Part shown: piece after piece, positions 1-26,390 of the stretch
Layout: the number at the start of each line of letters is the position of its first letter
Numbering within the stretch: the first letter of the stretch is position 1
Assembly: GCA_037447655.1 (NCBI GenBank)
Contig: JBBHKE010002440.1
Coordinates: 1 to 62,000, forward strand
Direction of reading: 5' to 3'
Length of the DNA stretch: 62,000 nt
From: Zygnema cylindricum
Taxonomy: Eukaryota; Streptophyta; Zygnematophyceae; Zygnematales; Zygnemataceae
Program-made: the position numbers and the translations under genes
Notes under the pieces: generated by a model
The model's input: the letters and a program-made list of their open reading frames with translations, nothing else
Told to the model about the DNA's origin: nothing
Database searches by the model: none

Positions 1-3000
1 AGGATGAACTGGTGAATACATTCTTCCCTCTTTTCTTTTCGGTTTTTTTTTTTTTGTTTGCGTCTTTGAAAAGTTTTATGAAGATTTTTTAAGGGTTTCA
101 GGGTAATTCTCTTTTTTTTAGTTAGATTGTGTTCTTACTGTTTTTTTCTTGGAATTTGTGAAGGTCTTTAAGATTTTTGTTACGTTTTTGTTCACATATT
201 CTTTTTAGGTTGTCTGTCTGTTAGTGGTGTATATCGTATTCAATTTTTTTTAAATACTAGTAAATCAATGCCCGTTAAACGGGCGTGGATTGTGTCCTGT
301 TTTATCATGCTTGTTACATGGCCATGGATGGTGTCCTGTTTTTTTACTCTTTCGTTTGCTCTCCTAGTTTGTATTATTGCTAAGGGCTAATTGTATTTTG
401 CAAAGCTTTTCACAATGGGCTTGTGAATCGACGAAGATTCAAAACTCCTCAGGTTGTGGGGGTTTTGACGTCCAAAGCGACAATTGCCATACGCATGAAT
501 CTAATTTTATCAAATGGACCTTGTCCTGTTTATCAAAATGTCCAAGTACTATTGTACTAATCTAGACTTCTGTACGGACATTTCTAGACGCGACCGAAAA
601 CAACACAAAAATTGATGCAAAATCGAGCAAAGAAGTAACGGCACAAAATCGTCCCAATTCCTGTCATACCTTGTCCTGTTTATCATGCCCTAGGATCAAC
701 TTTGAACCGTGGATCGAGCGGTCGACGGCATTCTATTGTGACTTTGTTGTTTTAGATTGTGAAAACATTACTGTAGAATTACGGTTTGTGCAATCGGAAA
801 GTAAGATTGGACGCGGCAAGCGATAGAAAGAGATACTGTTTTGCTAGATGTGATGTGATTGCTGTCCGGATTTACATTAGGTACATATTGGCGTAATCGC
901 AAAGCCACGTGGATGTATCGCACTCCCGGTTTCCTTCTGGTACATTTTGACGTCACAGAAATGTCAGGTGTTTCTCCTGTATTGGCGCGTCGAATCTTTC
1001 CTTTTGTTTGCACGTGCAATACAACTGCACGCGCATTGGTTAAGATTCTGACGCTTAGACGAGAAAACCACAATAGTTTTACCCCCATATTTGGTAAATC
1101 AATGCCCGTTACACGGGCATAGCCGTGTCCTGTTGATCATGGCTGTTACACGGGTAACGGCCATGGACCGTGTCCTGTTTACAGACGTGTCCGTACAGGC
1201 GTGCAGACAGACAGACACCGCCTATAAAAGATGTAACAGAACAGACAATCAAAGGTCTATAATTTTTATAGAGATCGGGGAAAAATACAAAATGTATATC
1301 GTATCTATGGCTGCCAAAATTTGTATTGAGATATAATTTCTTCTGAGATTCTTTTTGATATGAGATACGGGGAAATACAGGTACATAGGTGGAGGTTTAG
1401 GGAGAGGTCAAGCTGTAAGTGTACAGGTTTTTAGTACAGAAGGTACAGTTCATTGTGAATCACTATTAGCGTTGATAACACTTGTTTGGTGCAGGTGGTT
1501 TTTGCTCTTTGACCACAAAATAACGTTAATCACGCTATTTACGGCTTAAAAACAATCACGTCATTTGGAACTGAATTAGAAGAAATTACACATATATAAA
1601 CCCCAGGTTAATTATTTCTTTACCCTAATAACAATTGACGGTGTACTGTTTGTAATTTGTTTGTGTTGTTTCACTTTTATTTTGTTAGTTGAGAACTGTT
1701 GTTTTTCCCTTATTTCTTTTTCCACTATCTCCCACCCCTTTCTCCCTTTCTCTTCTTTCCCTTTCTCTGTCTCCTCTCACATTTCTTCATCCTCCTCCCT
1801 TTCTTCTCTATCCTACTTTTTCCTTTTCTAGCTGTTGCAGTTTTCCTCTTCCTTCTCCCTTTTTTCTCCCCTTTTCTCCCCTCTTATTTTTTCTCTTTTC
1901 TCCCCTTTTTTCTGGCTCTTTTTCTTTTTTTCCTTTCTCTGCCCCTTTCATCACTCTTCCCTCATTTCTCTCTCATCTCTATTTCCCTCTCTTTCTTCTC
2001 CTTTTTATCTTTCCATCTTTTCTTTCTTTTTCTTTTCTTTTCTCGTACTAAAACAACTGTAATCCCTGTGTTTTCTTAGTCGCCTCCATTTCCTCTCTTT
2101 TACTCTTCCTCTCTTTTTAGGTTGCCCTTGTCTGATTTGTGCGGATCACCTTCCTTACTCTCCCCCTCTCCCTCCCTCCCAGCTTCCCCTCCCTCTCCCT
2201 CTCCCTTTCTTTAAGATCCTGCCTTCTCCCTCTCCCTCTCTCCTTCTCCCTTTCTCACTGTCTCCTTCCCCCTCTCCCTGTCCTAGTCCCCTCTCTCTTT
2301 TTCTGCTAGACAATTTCATATTTCATAAAATAATTTTTTGTTTTGTCTAACTTTTCTTGTTATTTAAAAAGAGAAAATTGCGTCCTGCCCAACAATTTCT
2401 TGTTCCTTGAACGATTTTCAGTTAAGTCCAACAATTATGAGTTCCGTTAAACAAAATTCTATTTCATTTAAGAAAATTTTGTTTCAGTAATCAAAAGACT
2501 GTTTTGTTCAACAAATCCTTTCCATAAAACAAAATTCCATTCCACTTAACAAAATTCTAACAAATTATTTTCCTATTAAACAAAATAATGTTTCGAATTT
2601 CCTGTTTTACTTAACAATACCCCACTCTGTTTAACAAAAGTTTGTTCCATTTAACAAGATTCTGTAAATACTATTCGTTTGTCAACATTCCGTTTCTTTT
2701 TGCAAAATCCCGTTCCATTTATTAAAATTCTATTTTGTTTAGCAAATTTCCATTCCGTTAAAGAAAATTTCGTTCCCTTTAACAATTTTCCGTTTTGTCT
2801 AACAAAGTCTCATTCCGCGGAACATCTTTCCGTTCCATTAAACAGATTATGTTTCGTTTAACAAACCATTTAATAAAGGTCCTTTCCATTGCACAAAATT
2901 CTGTTCCATTAAAAAAAAAATCCTCTGTTTAACATATTTCTGTCCTATTAAACAAAACTCCGTTCCGTTTTAACTGCAGTTGAAGCTCTACTCTCGCCAC

Positions 3001-3649
3001 ACGGGTCAACCAAAAGATAAGCTCGAAAAAGATATCGAAAGGCCCAAATATTTTACCCCCCATGGAGCCGTAGAATATGGAATTATTGATAAGGTGAGAG
3101 AGTTGAGCTTTTCATTTTTGTTTTGCTTTGTTTTTCGCTTTGATTTTTATCTCTTAGTTTATTTATTTAATCTTTTTTTTTTTAACTGTAAATTCAAATT
3201 ATTTGCTGTTCAACTTTTCCAATGGGGGGGGAAATGAGACGAGAGGGAGATGGAGAAGAAGATGAGAGGGAGGAGAGTGATGGGGAAGGGGAAGAGAAGA
3301 GGGAGAGGGAGAGGCTCACTTAGCCGGCTTCTATTTCATGTGTGGAGCGGTTTGCGGCGAGAAAGAGAGGAGGGAGAGAGAGAAGTAGAGGATATTGAAC
3401 TGCATTTGTCATTTATTCAGAGAGAAACGGAAAAGAAAAGGATAGGGAGGGCGAGAGGGAGAGGGAGAGGGAGGGGAAGAGTATTGCCAAGTATGTTTGG
3501 GGGTTTTTTAATCATGTTATATGATTTTTAAATGGATTAAAATGGGTAAAAAATAATTTTGTGTGTGTTTTTTACAGGTTTTGGATTCAGAAAAGGGCTC
3601 AAATAGAAGTGTGACCGATTCCCTTCGCAGAAAATCCTTAATTTCGTAA
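1..3649 (+). CDS. CLPR: ClpR-type plastid Clp protease subunit, 3' end only
   Basis: This is the C-terminal part of a ClpP/ClpR-family gene that begins before the window. I read three exons: 1-11 (ends in codons for DEL, then donor GTGAAT), 2980-3093 (38 codons after acceptor TGCAG) and 3578-3649 (23 codons plus TAA). The joined reading is in frame throughout. The middle exon contains the conserved C-terminal handle helix and the AVEYGIIDKV motif shared by ClpP and ClpR. In E. coli ClpP the catalytic Asp lies in ERDRF; the aligned stretch here is ERPKYF, so the Asp is replaced by Pro. That marks a ClpR subunit, a non-catalytic member of the plastid Clp core ring. The plastid location is inferred from the family, because the transit peptide is outside the window. 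I cannot tell ClpR1, R3 and R4 apart from 64 residues. Intron 12-2979 is unusually long and repeat-rich. Confidence 0.87.
261..1190 (+). repeat. Two related short repeats and a recurring TGTCCTGTTT motif in the ClpR intron
   Basis: The stretch GTAAATCAATGCCCGTTA, followed by an ACGGGC palindrome partner and TGTCCTGTT, occurs near 261 and again near 1094. The word TGTCCTGTTT or a close variant, often followed by atcatg, recurs near 291, 332, 521, 669, 1126 and 1170. The interval looks like a decayed mobile element whose ends and interior share a motif. I see no coding sequence on either strand that I trust. Confidence 0.5.
1449..1645. mobile_element. MITE, TACACCG family (197 bp, degenerate left end)
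   Basis: The left end reads ttcattgtgaatcactattagcg and the right end, reverse-complemented, reads TACACCGTCAATTGTTATTAG. The two are imperfect terminal inverted repeats of the family described under findings. It lies in the ClpR intron and has no coding capacity. Confidence 0.7.
1689..2330 (+). repeat. Polypyrimidine tract in the ClpR intron
   Basis: About 640 bases are almost entirely C and T, dominated by TTTTCTCCC and CCCTCTC words. Open frames across it exist only because the tract lacks purine-rich stop codons, so they are not genes. Confidence 0.85.
2390..2972 (+). repeat. Degenerate minisatellite, unit near AACAAAATTCCGTTCCATTT
   Basis: Units of roughly 20-28 bases built on AACAAAATTCCGTTCCATTT recur about two dozen times, with drift, right up to the 3' splice site at 2979. 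The array therefore forms the polypyrimidine and branch-point region of the ClpR intron. Confidence 0.8.
3240..3530 (+). repeat. GA-rich tract in the last ClpR intron
   Basis: The sequence is purine-dominated (GAGAGG, GGGAGAGG words) and sits inside the last ClpR intron. A 93-codon open frame here is compositional. A second GA-rich tract lies downstream of the stop codon at about 3860-3995. Confidence 0.75.
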
Positions 3650-5419
3650 ACGGGGTTTATATTCTATTTTGACAAAAACAAAAACAAAAGAAAAAACAAA
3701 AAGGGAGCTCTGGAAAGTATTGGAAAGTTCTATATATGAGAATTTTCTCTTTCTGGGACAGGACAGCTGTTCTATGTCGCCCGTTTTGTGTTCTGTTTTG
3801 GAGAAATTTCAGTTATTCCGTTTCTTCAGTTCAGTTTTCTTGATCTACTTTCGAGGAGAGAATTGAGAGAGAGGGGAGAGAGGGGAAAGTGAGGGGCGAG
3901 GCGAGAGAGAGGGAGGTGAGGGGCGAGAGAGAGAGAGAGAGAGGGAGAAGAGAGAGAAGGTATTGCGAGGACATAGAGGAGAGGGAGGGCGAGAATGTCG
4001 TATGCATAGAAATCTTAAAAGAAGACGGAACGGTTTAAATTTATGAGCAGGAAAGCATACATATTCTTTTGTCCTGTCTGTGTTATTTGACTGTTGTTTT
4101 TTTCAGTTTCACAGCATAGAATACGGTTTTCCCGTTTCTACTCCGTTGTACACAACAGGTCAATCTATGTATATTCTCCGTTGTGAGTCGACTGTTTTCC
4201 TGTAGGGAATTGTGAAATAGGGTTTTATAGGAAGTCGAAGATTTGGGAGTATTTTTGTAAGGGAGGTCATACTTACTTGAAGGCCATTTTATTCCCTTAA
4301 TGTTTGGGTATAAATGGGGGTTCACTAATAACTTGGAAGGTAGCTCTGGATTTTAGGGCTCCTTTCTTTTGGTTTTTCTTTTTTCTTTCTTTTTCTTTCT
4401 TTGATTGTTTTTTCCTTTTTTCCCTCTTTTGGTAGTGAGTGCTTTTTCTACAGGAATATCTGAGTCTCGTTTGGGATACAATCCACACTATTTATGAACC
4501 TCGTGAAAATAAAGTATGTGTAGAAACCGAAGAGTTCAAAGTATTTCTGAAACTTAATTAGAGTATAGTAGAACTGTTGCATGTATGAAAAGTAAATCTG
4601 TAAAATAGTCGAGCCCACAAAATGACAGTTGTGAAAAAACTAGTTCCGAATTGTTTCATCGAGAGGGAGAAAAGTACTTTTGAAAGTATCTGATACATAC
4701 ATTCATACCTTTACCTTTATGTTCATATATTATCTGAATAAATAAATAACGACTGTATTAAAAAGTGCTGTGGTAAACCATGTGAGTCGATGGGAACAGA
4801 AAGGGGCAGCAATGCAAAACTGAAAAACTACTGCATGTGGAGAGAAGCAAACTAAAAGGATAAGCAAGGGTAGAGCTAATGCCCTTAACCATGCTTCTGC
4901 GAGACGAACACACAGAAAAAGGAGAGGTAAACAAAGACACCCAAAGAAGTAACGAACACCTAAAGAAGAACCCATCAGTGCAAAAACCAAAATGACCCAA
5001 CCAAACCCCAACAGAACTAAAAATCTACGAAAAGCAGCCGCATAAGTCATCGAATCTTGGGGGAGGACGGAGAGGGAGTTCCAGAACACGCCGACAATCC
5101 ATAACTGCAACAGATGATCGAAGGAGGATAGAAGCTTGCACTCGTTGTCAAGCCACAGATAATCGTTGAAATAAAAGGAAGTAAGGACCGAAGAGTGAGA
5201 GCTCCTAGGTCCACGTCGCTCAAACGAGGGCCGACCACAAGCACGGAGAAACTCGTCCAAAGCCACACCAAAACAGCCAAATATCTCGACCACCATCAGA
5301 ATAAAGCCATCCATAGCATCGCGGTGGGCATAATCACGCTCCTTCCTAGCCGTGTCACATGCGTGTGACTGTATCCAAAACAACGTCACCAACTTTGCAA
5401 CGTGCACCATCAAGTTGTA

Positions 5420-5960
5420 CAATATCAATCTGACACAAAGAAATAATATGGGAAACCTCCTGACGACCCCTTAGAAGCGAAAGAAGCGATGGTGTCAGGA
5501 ATAGTGTCATGTGCCTGAATTAACTCGCTTGCGTGGGAGCAACGAAGCAAATGGATGTCGTCAAGCTCAAGGGACACGGTCACATGAGCAAACAAGAGAG
5601 CCAAGCAAACGTGGATGAGGGAGGCCAAGTCGTAACCTGAGGGTCGTGGTGAATTAGGCAGGCATGAAACTAAGAGTGGATAAAATAGGTGTAGCCAATA
5701 GCCAAGCTTCGGAACCAGGTCCACCACAAGAGAGAAAGCGTGAACGCGAAGAATCGAAAGGAAGCTTCTCGAGAAGCTCGGTCTTAAAGGTGGCGACAAC
5801 CGGATCACAAATGCATTCTTAGACACGCGCAATTGATATCGAACTGCCATGTTTGCGACAACAGAGGAAGAGATGATGACGTATCCAAAATGGACCATTG
5901 GAAGGAACCACGAACCAGGCGAACTCCAACGTGAACAACTTGCCATCCAACGGAAGTGTG
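5420..5960 (-). repeat. Dispersed repeat, copy 1, possibly a decayed coding sequence
   Basis: The DNA around 5505-5790 is clearly related to 43495-43780: both share TGAAT..AACTC, AGCAAATGGA, AAACT(T)AAGAGTGGA, AGCTTCGGAACC-like and CTCGAGAAGCTTCT words in the same order. On the minus strand copy 1 has an open frame of 173 codons rich in Leu, Ser and His. Copy 2 keeps only pieces of it in shifted frames. I do not recognise a family, so it may be a pseudogene family or a non-autonomous element. Confidence 0.4.
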
Positions 5961-7117
5961 AAGGACGTTCATGAGGAGGTTATCAAAGGTATAAAGGGAG
6001 GCAGGGGAAGTGCGAGTAATGTAGGATAGGCGGTGGGGTAAACACCGTGTCAAAAGAGCAAAAGCCACCTAGGGATCAAAAATGTTGGGAAGGTCGTCCA
6101 TGTGGGACAAATTTGTCTAAAGAGCTGAACCCAAAAAGTGGGTCACGAAAGTATTCGAACCAAGCGGGCAACCCAACACACGTATTCCCTCGGGTGGAAG
6201 AGGAGTTTGAAAACCAGGAGGGGGAGTGAAAGCACAAGGGACAATCATAAAATCAACAGAAACACCATTAGAAGGAAGGTTAGCGTCGCCGGTTTCATTT
6301 AAAGTGTAAAACCGACAAAAAAAAAGGAAAGAGGAAAAAAAGGAGAATATTAATGAGGTAGTTCGGCTTTTTTTTTACCTTGAAAATAAAATTCTGCGAT
6401 TTTTTTTTTTAGTTTTTCTATTTTCCTTTCATGATAATATTATAATCGTAATTTTGTCGACAACTGTTACCCTAAAGCTAACCGAAGAAACTTAAGACAT
6501 TTTTCTTCGAACCCTAAGTTTTCATTGGTTCAAACCATTGGACGAACAAAAATGTAATTTTGTTTTTTCATTTTGGGTGACCAACATGAATATAAGAGGA
6601 AAAATGTACGAGGGGAGGATTGAACTGTGTCAAGTTAGTTTACCCTTTTATAATAGAATCTTGATTATTGACGGATGGTTAAACTTGAAATGTAAAATCA
6701 TTGTGGGTCAAAAGGAAAAAGAGAACAAATAAAATATAAAACACGATGTTGGATGAGCGGTTCCGGTCCTACGATGGAGATGACGAGATAATAAACACAA
6801 AGTATCCATTTGTCATTAATTCACTTGCTGCGATGTTTTGCCTTTGGATCTCAGCCGGGGGAATCATCTCCTCCCCCCCCTCCCACGTCACCCGCTCCTC
6901 CCATCAAGAGTACTAGGAAGAGGCACATCCCCTTTACCCGACAGCAACATCTCCCCGACACGTTCCCCTCTCCTCCCCTCCCCCCGGCCTCCTTCCTAGC
7001 GGCTCTCTCTCTCCCTCCCTCTCCCTCTCCCTCTCCCCGTGATGATTTTCCTATCGCATAACTGATAACCGATACTGACGATTATCGACGACAAAAAAAA
7101 AAACAACAACAACAGGT

Positions 7118-7290
7118 CTCGATACACCGATCGGGACACAGATTCGAAACTATCGCTGATAAAGCAGAGTGCACAAGGAGGGGGTTCACAATCCTGTCCA
7201 TCAGGCGTCTACACCAATCGGGACAGATTCGAGACTATGCCAATATAGCGGATAGGAGGGGGTTCACAATTCTGTCCATCGGACGTTTGA
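7118..7290 (+). repeat. Tandem dimer of about 90 bp
   Basis: The sequence (t)acaccgatcgggacacagattcga..aggagggggttcacaatcctgtccatc appears twice in succession with a few substitutions. No function is seen. Confidence 0.65.
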
Positions 7291-8046
7291 CAATCTACAA
7301 GACAAACTCAGTACAAAATCATCACGGTAAATTCTTTATCGACATATTGGGTTCTCCTTTCCAATATATTCAAACGACGTATGGATTATCGACAGGTTAA
7401 CAAAGATACAGTTAGTTATTATTGGTAAAAAGGCTAGCGATACGCAACATGACACCGCACATCGCTATCGATACACAACATTACACCTTACTACGTTAAG
7501 AGTAAAATATTTTCGAGCAGTCAACATTTGTTTTCTTGTCACACATTTTTATGATTTTCAACCATGATCTCTCGATGAAAAGGTGGGTGCTTCTCTCAAA
7601 AAGAGAATCCAACGGTTCAGCGCAGAAGTATACGCTTTTTACATCCTGAATGTTGAACACTAATAATGATGGGCGGGCGGTGTAATAAATCACGTGGAAA
7701 CAAAACAAGCATTATTATGCGGAGCCCTTTGGTTTGACCCACAATAGAGAGTAGAAGTGTATAACTGCAACATACACAAGAAACTAAAAGTAACAACATC
7801 CGAATATCTCAAGAAAGAAGATATTTCATCTCGAACATGAATTGCCAATGTCGTCAATGTATACTACATCTTCCAAAGAAAATACTCTCAGATATACTAA
7901 CTTCCTGGGCTCTAACAAATCAAAAAAACATTTTTTTACACAAATTACTCCTGTTTGCCTCTACAAAATTGACTTAGATATTCACAAAAAACCACAATTC
8001 ACAGAATGGCCATGATTTGGATGTCAGCGTCACGACATCAGCATCA

Positions 8047-22428
<14,382 letters not shown>

Positions 22429-22836
22429 TGTTGTTTGTAGAGAACTCAGATGATTTTGAGGTCAAATTTTATAAAAGGAGAATAAAACTCAAAAGTCACT
22501 TTTTTTTCAAGATTTTATTGAAAGTTACAAAGGTTTAATAGGAGGACGTTTTAATAGGTGAAACTTCTCCAAGCAATAGATGATAAATTTCGTCAACTAG
22601 GACTTAAAATCAAGAAAATTTAAAGAACATTTTATCAGTTGCCTTTGGAGTTTCCGAAATCTTCTAGAAATGTTTCGGTTGTTTTGGTTAGAAATTCCAG
22701 AATTTTTGTCTACTTCCAAAAGTTATTTGCCGTAGAGTTACAAGGAAAGAAGCTTGGAGTACGTTTTAAAGAACGAGCCCTAGCCGTACAGCCGTACAGT
22801 CCAAGTTAAGGCCCAACACAGTACAAATGTGCGACA

Positions 22837-23061
22837 TTAGGAAACACTATATCTTCTAGCTCCATGTCGTGCGCAGATTATACGGTATAATATGCGTTTA
22901 GTATGGATTTTATCTTCGCACATTTGAACTATTTGTCCAGGAATACGGTACGGCTCGAGATTTCTAGAAGGGTTTAGAACTTTAGTAAACGATTTCCAAG
23001 TTTCAACGGAGGGGTTAACTTTTTTGTGCATGGCGTCGCTTTCCAAATCAATGCCGAAGCA
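22837..23061 (-). CDS. Unidentified open frame, possible orphan exon
   Basis: A minus-strand open frame of about 75 codons lies 0.4-0.6 kb upstream of the Hsp70 start codon. Its residue mix (for example LNPSRNLEPYRIPGQ and CEDKIHTKRI) looks more like ordinary protein than low-complexity noise. I do not recognise the family and see no convincing partner exon. It may be a relic of a gene, a piece of Hsp70 5' UTR sequence, or chance. Confidence 0.2.
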   Translation of the reverse strand, partial: CFGIDLESDAMHKKVNPSVETWKSFTKVLNPSRNLEPYRIPGQIVQMCEDKIHTKRILYRIICARHGARRYSVS

Positions 23062-23269
23062 AGCCTCGAGCTTCGGAAGTCAGCGGCCTTTAAGCGTAAA
23101 TTTCTATGTTCTGTTTTGTATTTACTTTAAAAAGAGCGTTCATTTAAGGATTTCATTTCTGCACGAGACAGAATTGACAGTTTTTCATGGGAGTGATGTG
23201 CAATATTGATATTCGTGACTTTGTGTGATGTGTACCACAAATGTGCACGCACTAAAGTGTGGCATCGGC

Positions 23270-23465
23270 CCGGTTCGGCTGGACTCGGTTTGGTTCAATT
23301 TGGAATTAACCGAATCAAACAATTGCAAACCGGGTTTGTAAATTCGAGCCAAACTAAACCCCATCCGTATCTCTTCGGTTCGGTTAGACTCGGTTTGGTT
23401 CAATTTAGAATGAAACAAACCAAACTATTGTAAACCGGGTTTGTAAATTCGAGCCAAACTAAACC
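23270..23465 (+). repeat. Tandem dimer, unit 105 bp
   Basis: The unit beginning actcggtttggttcaattt and ending attcgagccaaactaaacc occurs at 23283 and again at 23388 with few changes. The motif aaaccgggtttg and related words also occur in the Hsp70 intron 10 repeats. Confidence 0.8.
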
Positions 23466-23726
23466 GCTTCCATCCTTCTTATTCGTCTAAGGGCTTAGCT
23501 CCATTGGGTCATAAATCGTTTTTTTAGCGCGACGACCCATGTGGTCGACCTGAGGGGGGGGGGGCATTTTGAAAAAAAATACAATCCTTTCAATACGTTT
23601 AAGTACGACACTAAATTAATAAGTACGGATTCGTACATGTATAACACCAAAAAACTATACAAATTTTCAATAGGTAAAAAAGTGTACACGTCGCTTATCG
23701 GTAAAAAAGATACCGATACAAAACAC

Positions 23727-24219
23727 TGCACCGTGAATCGTTATTAATGTTAATAACACTAACTTTTTGCTCCTGGATTTCGACATTTAAACCTAAATTA
23801 TAATTAACAATTATGTTTTCTCCCTTACATTAATATAAGTATGGTTTAATTGATGTCAATTACACTAAGTTGTGAAGTTTTCCACTTATTAAATAGCTTA
23901 GTGTACAACATATGCATTTTCATACTAAAACCACAATATGAGTTATTTCGTACAATAGTACTAAAAAAATGACAAATAACATCGTCGAAACGGAAAAGTG
24001 AGAGGCGTTGACACAAAAAAACGGCACTCACATTTGATTCCTAGTAATAAAAATGGGGGGAAATCACGCTAACTTTTTCTCACATGTTCAAACGACTATG
24101 TGAACACGAGCCATATGGGCTACATTATAATAATGCGCAATCTTTGACCCAACATGTAATTAATGACACTACTTTTTTCTTTACATTATTATTTTTGTCT
24201 AATAGCGGTTCAAGGTGTA
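23727..24219. mobile_element. MITE, TACACCG family (493 bp)
   Basis: The left end is tgcaccgtgaatcgttatta and the right end, reverse-complemented, is TACACCTTGAACCGCTATTA. It belongs to the long (400-500 bp) class. Confidence 0.65.
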
Positions 24220-24704
24220 CTAGTTTTATCATTATTTTTAATAACATTAATTCCTTGCCCCAAACAGATGACCCTTTAACCTATAATAAATATCAATTTT
24301 TCTTCACTATAATGTATGAATGATTTTATGTGTGTCATTCTACTAATTCAAAAGGTGTTTAAATAGTTATTTGTGGAAGATGTGCCATTTCTATTGTTAA
24401 TTGTGTGTATTTGTATAAAAAGTAAAAAAAAAAAGTGATACGTAACACGGTCAACACGTGAAAGTGAGCGTCCTCGACACTGGAAAGCCCACCACATTCG
24501 ATTCATGCTTAAAAAAGGTAAAGGGAAACCGCGCAGCCTGTTCTCACATGTTCAAACGTTAACTATGCGAGCATAGGATATGGCAGTTTAATCGTGGGGA
24601 TTTGTATCCAAATTAATGTTGTGTATGTAAAATATTTTGGTTGGACTCAACTGTCTTTGTTTGCTAGTCCACAGTAGTACAATATACATACACATTAGTA
24701 CAAT

Positions 24705-24920
24705 TTGTAACCATTGATTATTAACTTGAATGTCGATCTGTTAAAAAACGTTGACGAGCGAATAATTATAATCAACCGGTTAAAATTGTGTTGTGGTTGT
24801 GAACGGCGGTAGTCATACGAAAATAACAATCCACGCGGTCGACCACGTGTTAAGTTAACAAAATTGGGACGACCACAAGTAAATAAAAGTGTCGCGCGCT
24901 GCCCGCAAGCCTGTTTTTCC
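24705..24920 (+). repeat. Arm related in inverted orientation to 27740-27990
   Basis: The segment with aatcaaccggtt.., acaatccacgcggtcgacca and agtaaataaaagtgtcgcg matches the reverse complement of 27740-27990 at roughly 70 percent by eye. It is one of at least five copies of the same arm sequence in 9 kb. Confidence 0.55.
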
Positions 24921-26390
24921 TACTAAACTAGTGAAAACAACCTATCGGAGCTCCACGGCATAAACACAAGCTGATTTTGAATTCAACGCCATAATTGAAT
25001 TATAATTAGCGAAATATCACACTGGGTTTAAAGGGTGTGCCCGTGTGTTGGAGCGTTTTTTTTTACTTTTTCCTCAAGAATTGAGTCGGCCACGAGGAAA
25101 TCTTACAACGTACAAAAAAATTGTAAAAATCATTATAAAATGGACGTCATCTTGATATTTTGAATCTATAACAAATTTGGCATATTTTGTGCTCAACTTC
25201 GTGTCTTCCTATTTTCGACCACGAGCACGCTATTCTAGTTTATCTAATAAATTTCACCAAAATCAGATCGCGAGGTTACTTTAGTTTAGGTATCACTTGA
25301 ACAACGAAGAATAAACATCCACACACTTTCCACTCGAATGGTCAGTTTTTAGCACGAAAGAGGGTACTCGCTTTTTTTTTTTTGCCCTTCGTGTGCATGT
25401 ATAAAAATAAATTTGCAAGGGTCTTAGACCTCCACTCTCATGGGTCCTTTACAAAAGTCGGCCTTCTCGTCGCCTCTCCCTTTCTCTCTCGAAACATTGT
25501 TTCTCTCACACACTTTTTATAATGAAAGTAGACAATACAAGTATAAATTAAGAGAGCTTTGATAATAGTTTTTCTCGGCTACCTTTGAGTTTACTCTGAT
25601 CGTAAGTTGAGTGAGAAAAGACAAAAAAACAAATTCGATAAGGTACGTGAGAAACCTAAAATATTAGTGATGTCGACGTTGTCACAAATGAGCGTGATGT
25701 AACAATATCACAAAAAACTAGACAACCACAATCGTCGTTGTTTTTGTAGAAGTCACGAATTGTCACAAGTTTTGTCTACAACCGTCACAAATTTTACCCA
25801 CATCTACAACCATCACATTTAAAGTTACAATTTAATTTTCACACATTAGAACGCTCTACAATGTGCATTGTTAATCATAATTAGTGTTAAAATTTTCCCT
25901 CTATTTAATAAGTTCTTTCTTCGTACACACATGTCGGATTGTAAACCAAATACGTCAATATAGAGATGAGAATTTTGCCTTCCAATGACAACTATACAAT
26001 TGATAACGGGACAAGTGTGCATGGAAAAATGGTGTTTTAAGTTGCAAAAAAACCTTTAACACACAATAAGGTTTTTTAGTTGTTCGTAGAATCTTCAATG
26101 AAATGTAAAGTACCAATTCAAAGTATGAGTTACATGGGCACATCCCGTTATACCCAAAGTAAGGAACGAAGTGAAATGAAACTACTCAAAATTGAGGTTG
26201 TAAGAAAAATTGACCTTGAACGAAACGAATCAGACGGTGACAATAATGTTACATTAATATTGACATTGACATTTATTCACATATTCTAAATATGAAAATT
26301 AAGTACCTTCTCTTGGTGCAAATTTAAGCACATGTAAAATCTTTTTTTACCATAAGGTAAAAAACTTATATAAATTATACAAAAATAAAA

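Larger units (their letters stand above)
3650..8046. other. Intergenic region between the ClpR and Hsp70 3' ends
   Basis: The two genes converge on this region. It holds the ClpR 3' UTR, a GA-rich tract (3860-3995), a decayed dispersed repeat (about 5420-5960), a CCTCCC-rich stretch (6860-7040), a short tandem duplication (7118-7290) and probably the Hsp70 3' UTR (about 7840-8046). Several open frames of 60-230 codons occur, but I recognise no protein family in them. Confidence 0.5.

Noticed and set aside
1689-2079. Overlapping open frames of 75-126 codons rich in Phe, Leu, Ser and Pro
   Set aside because: They lie in a polypyrimidine tract inside an intron; the composition alone keeps three frames open.
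6810-7061. Pro/Ser-rich 83-codon frame
   Set aside because: It coincides with a CCTCCC-rich stretch and has no family signature or supporting context.
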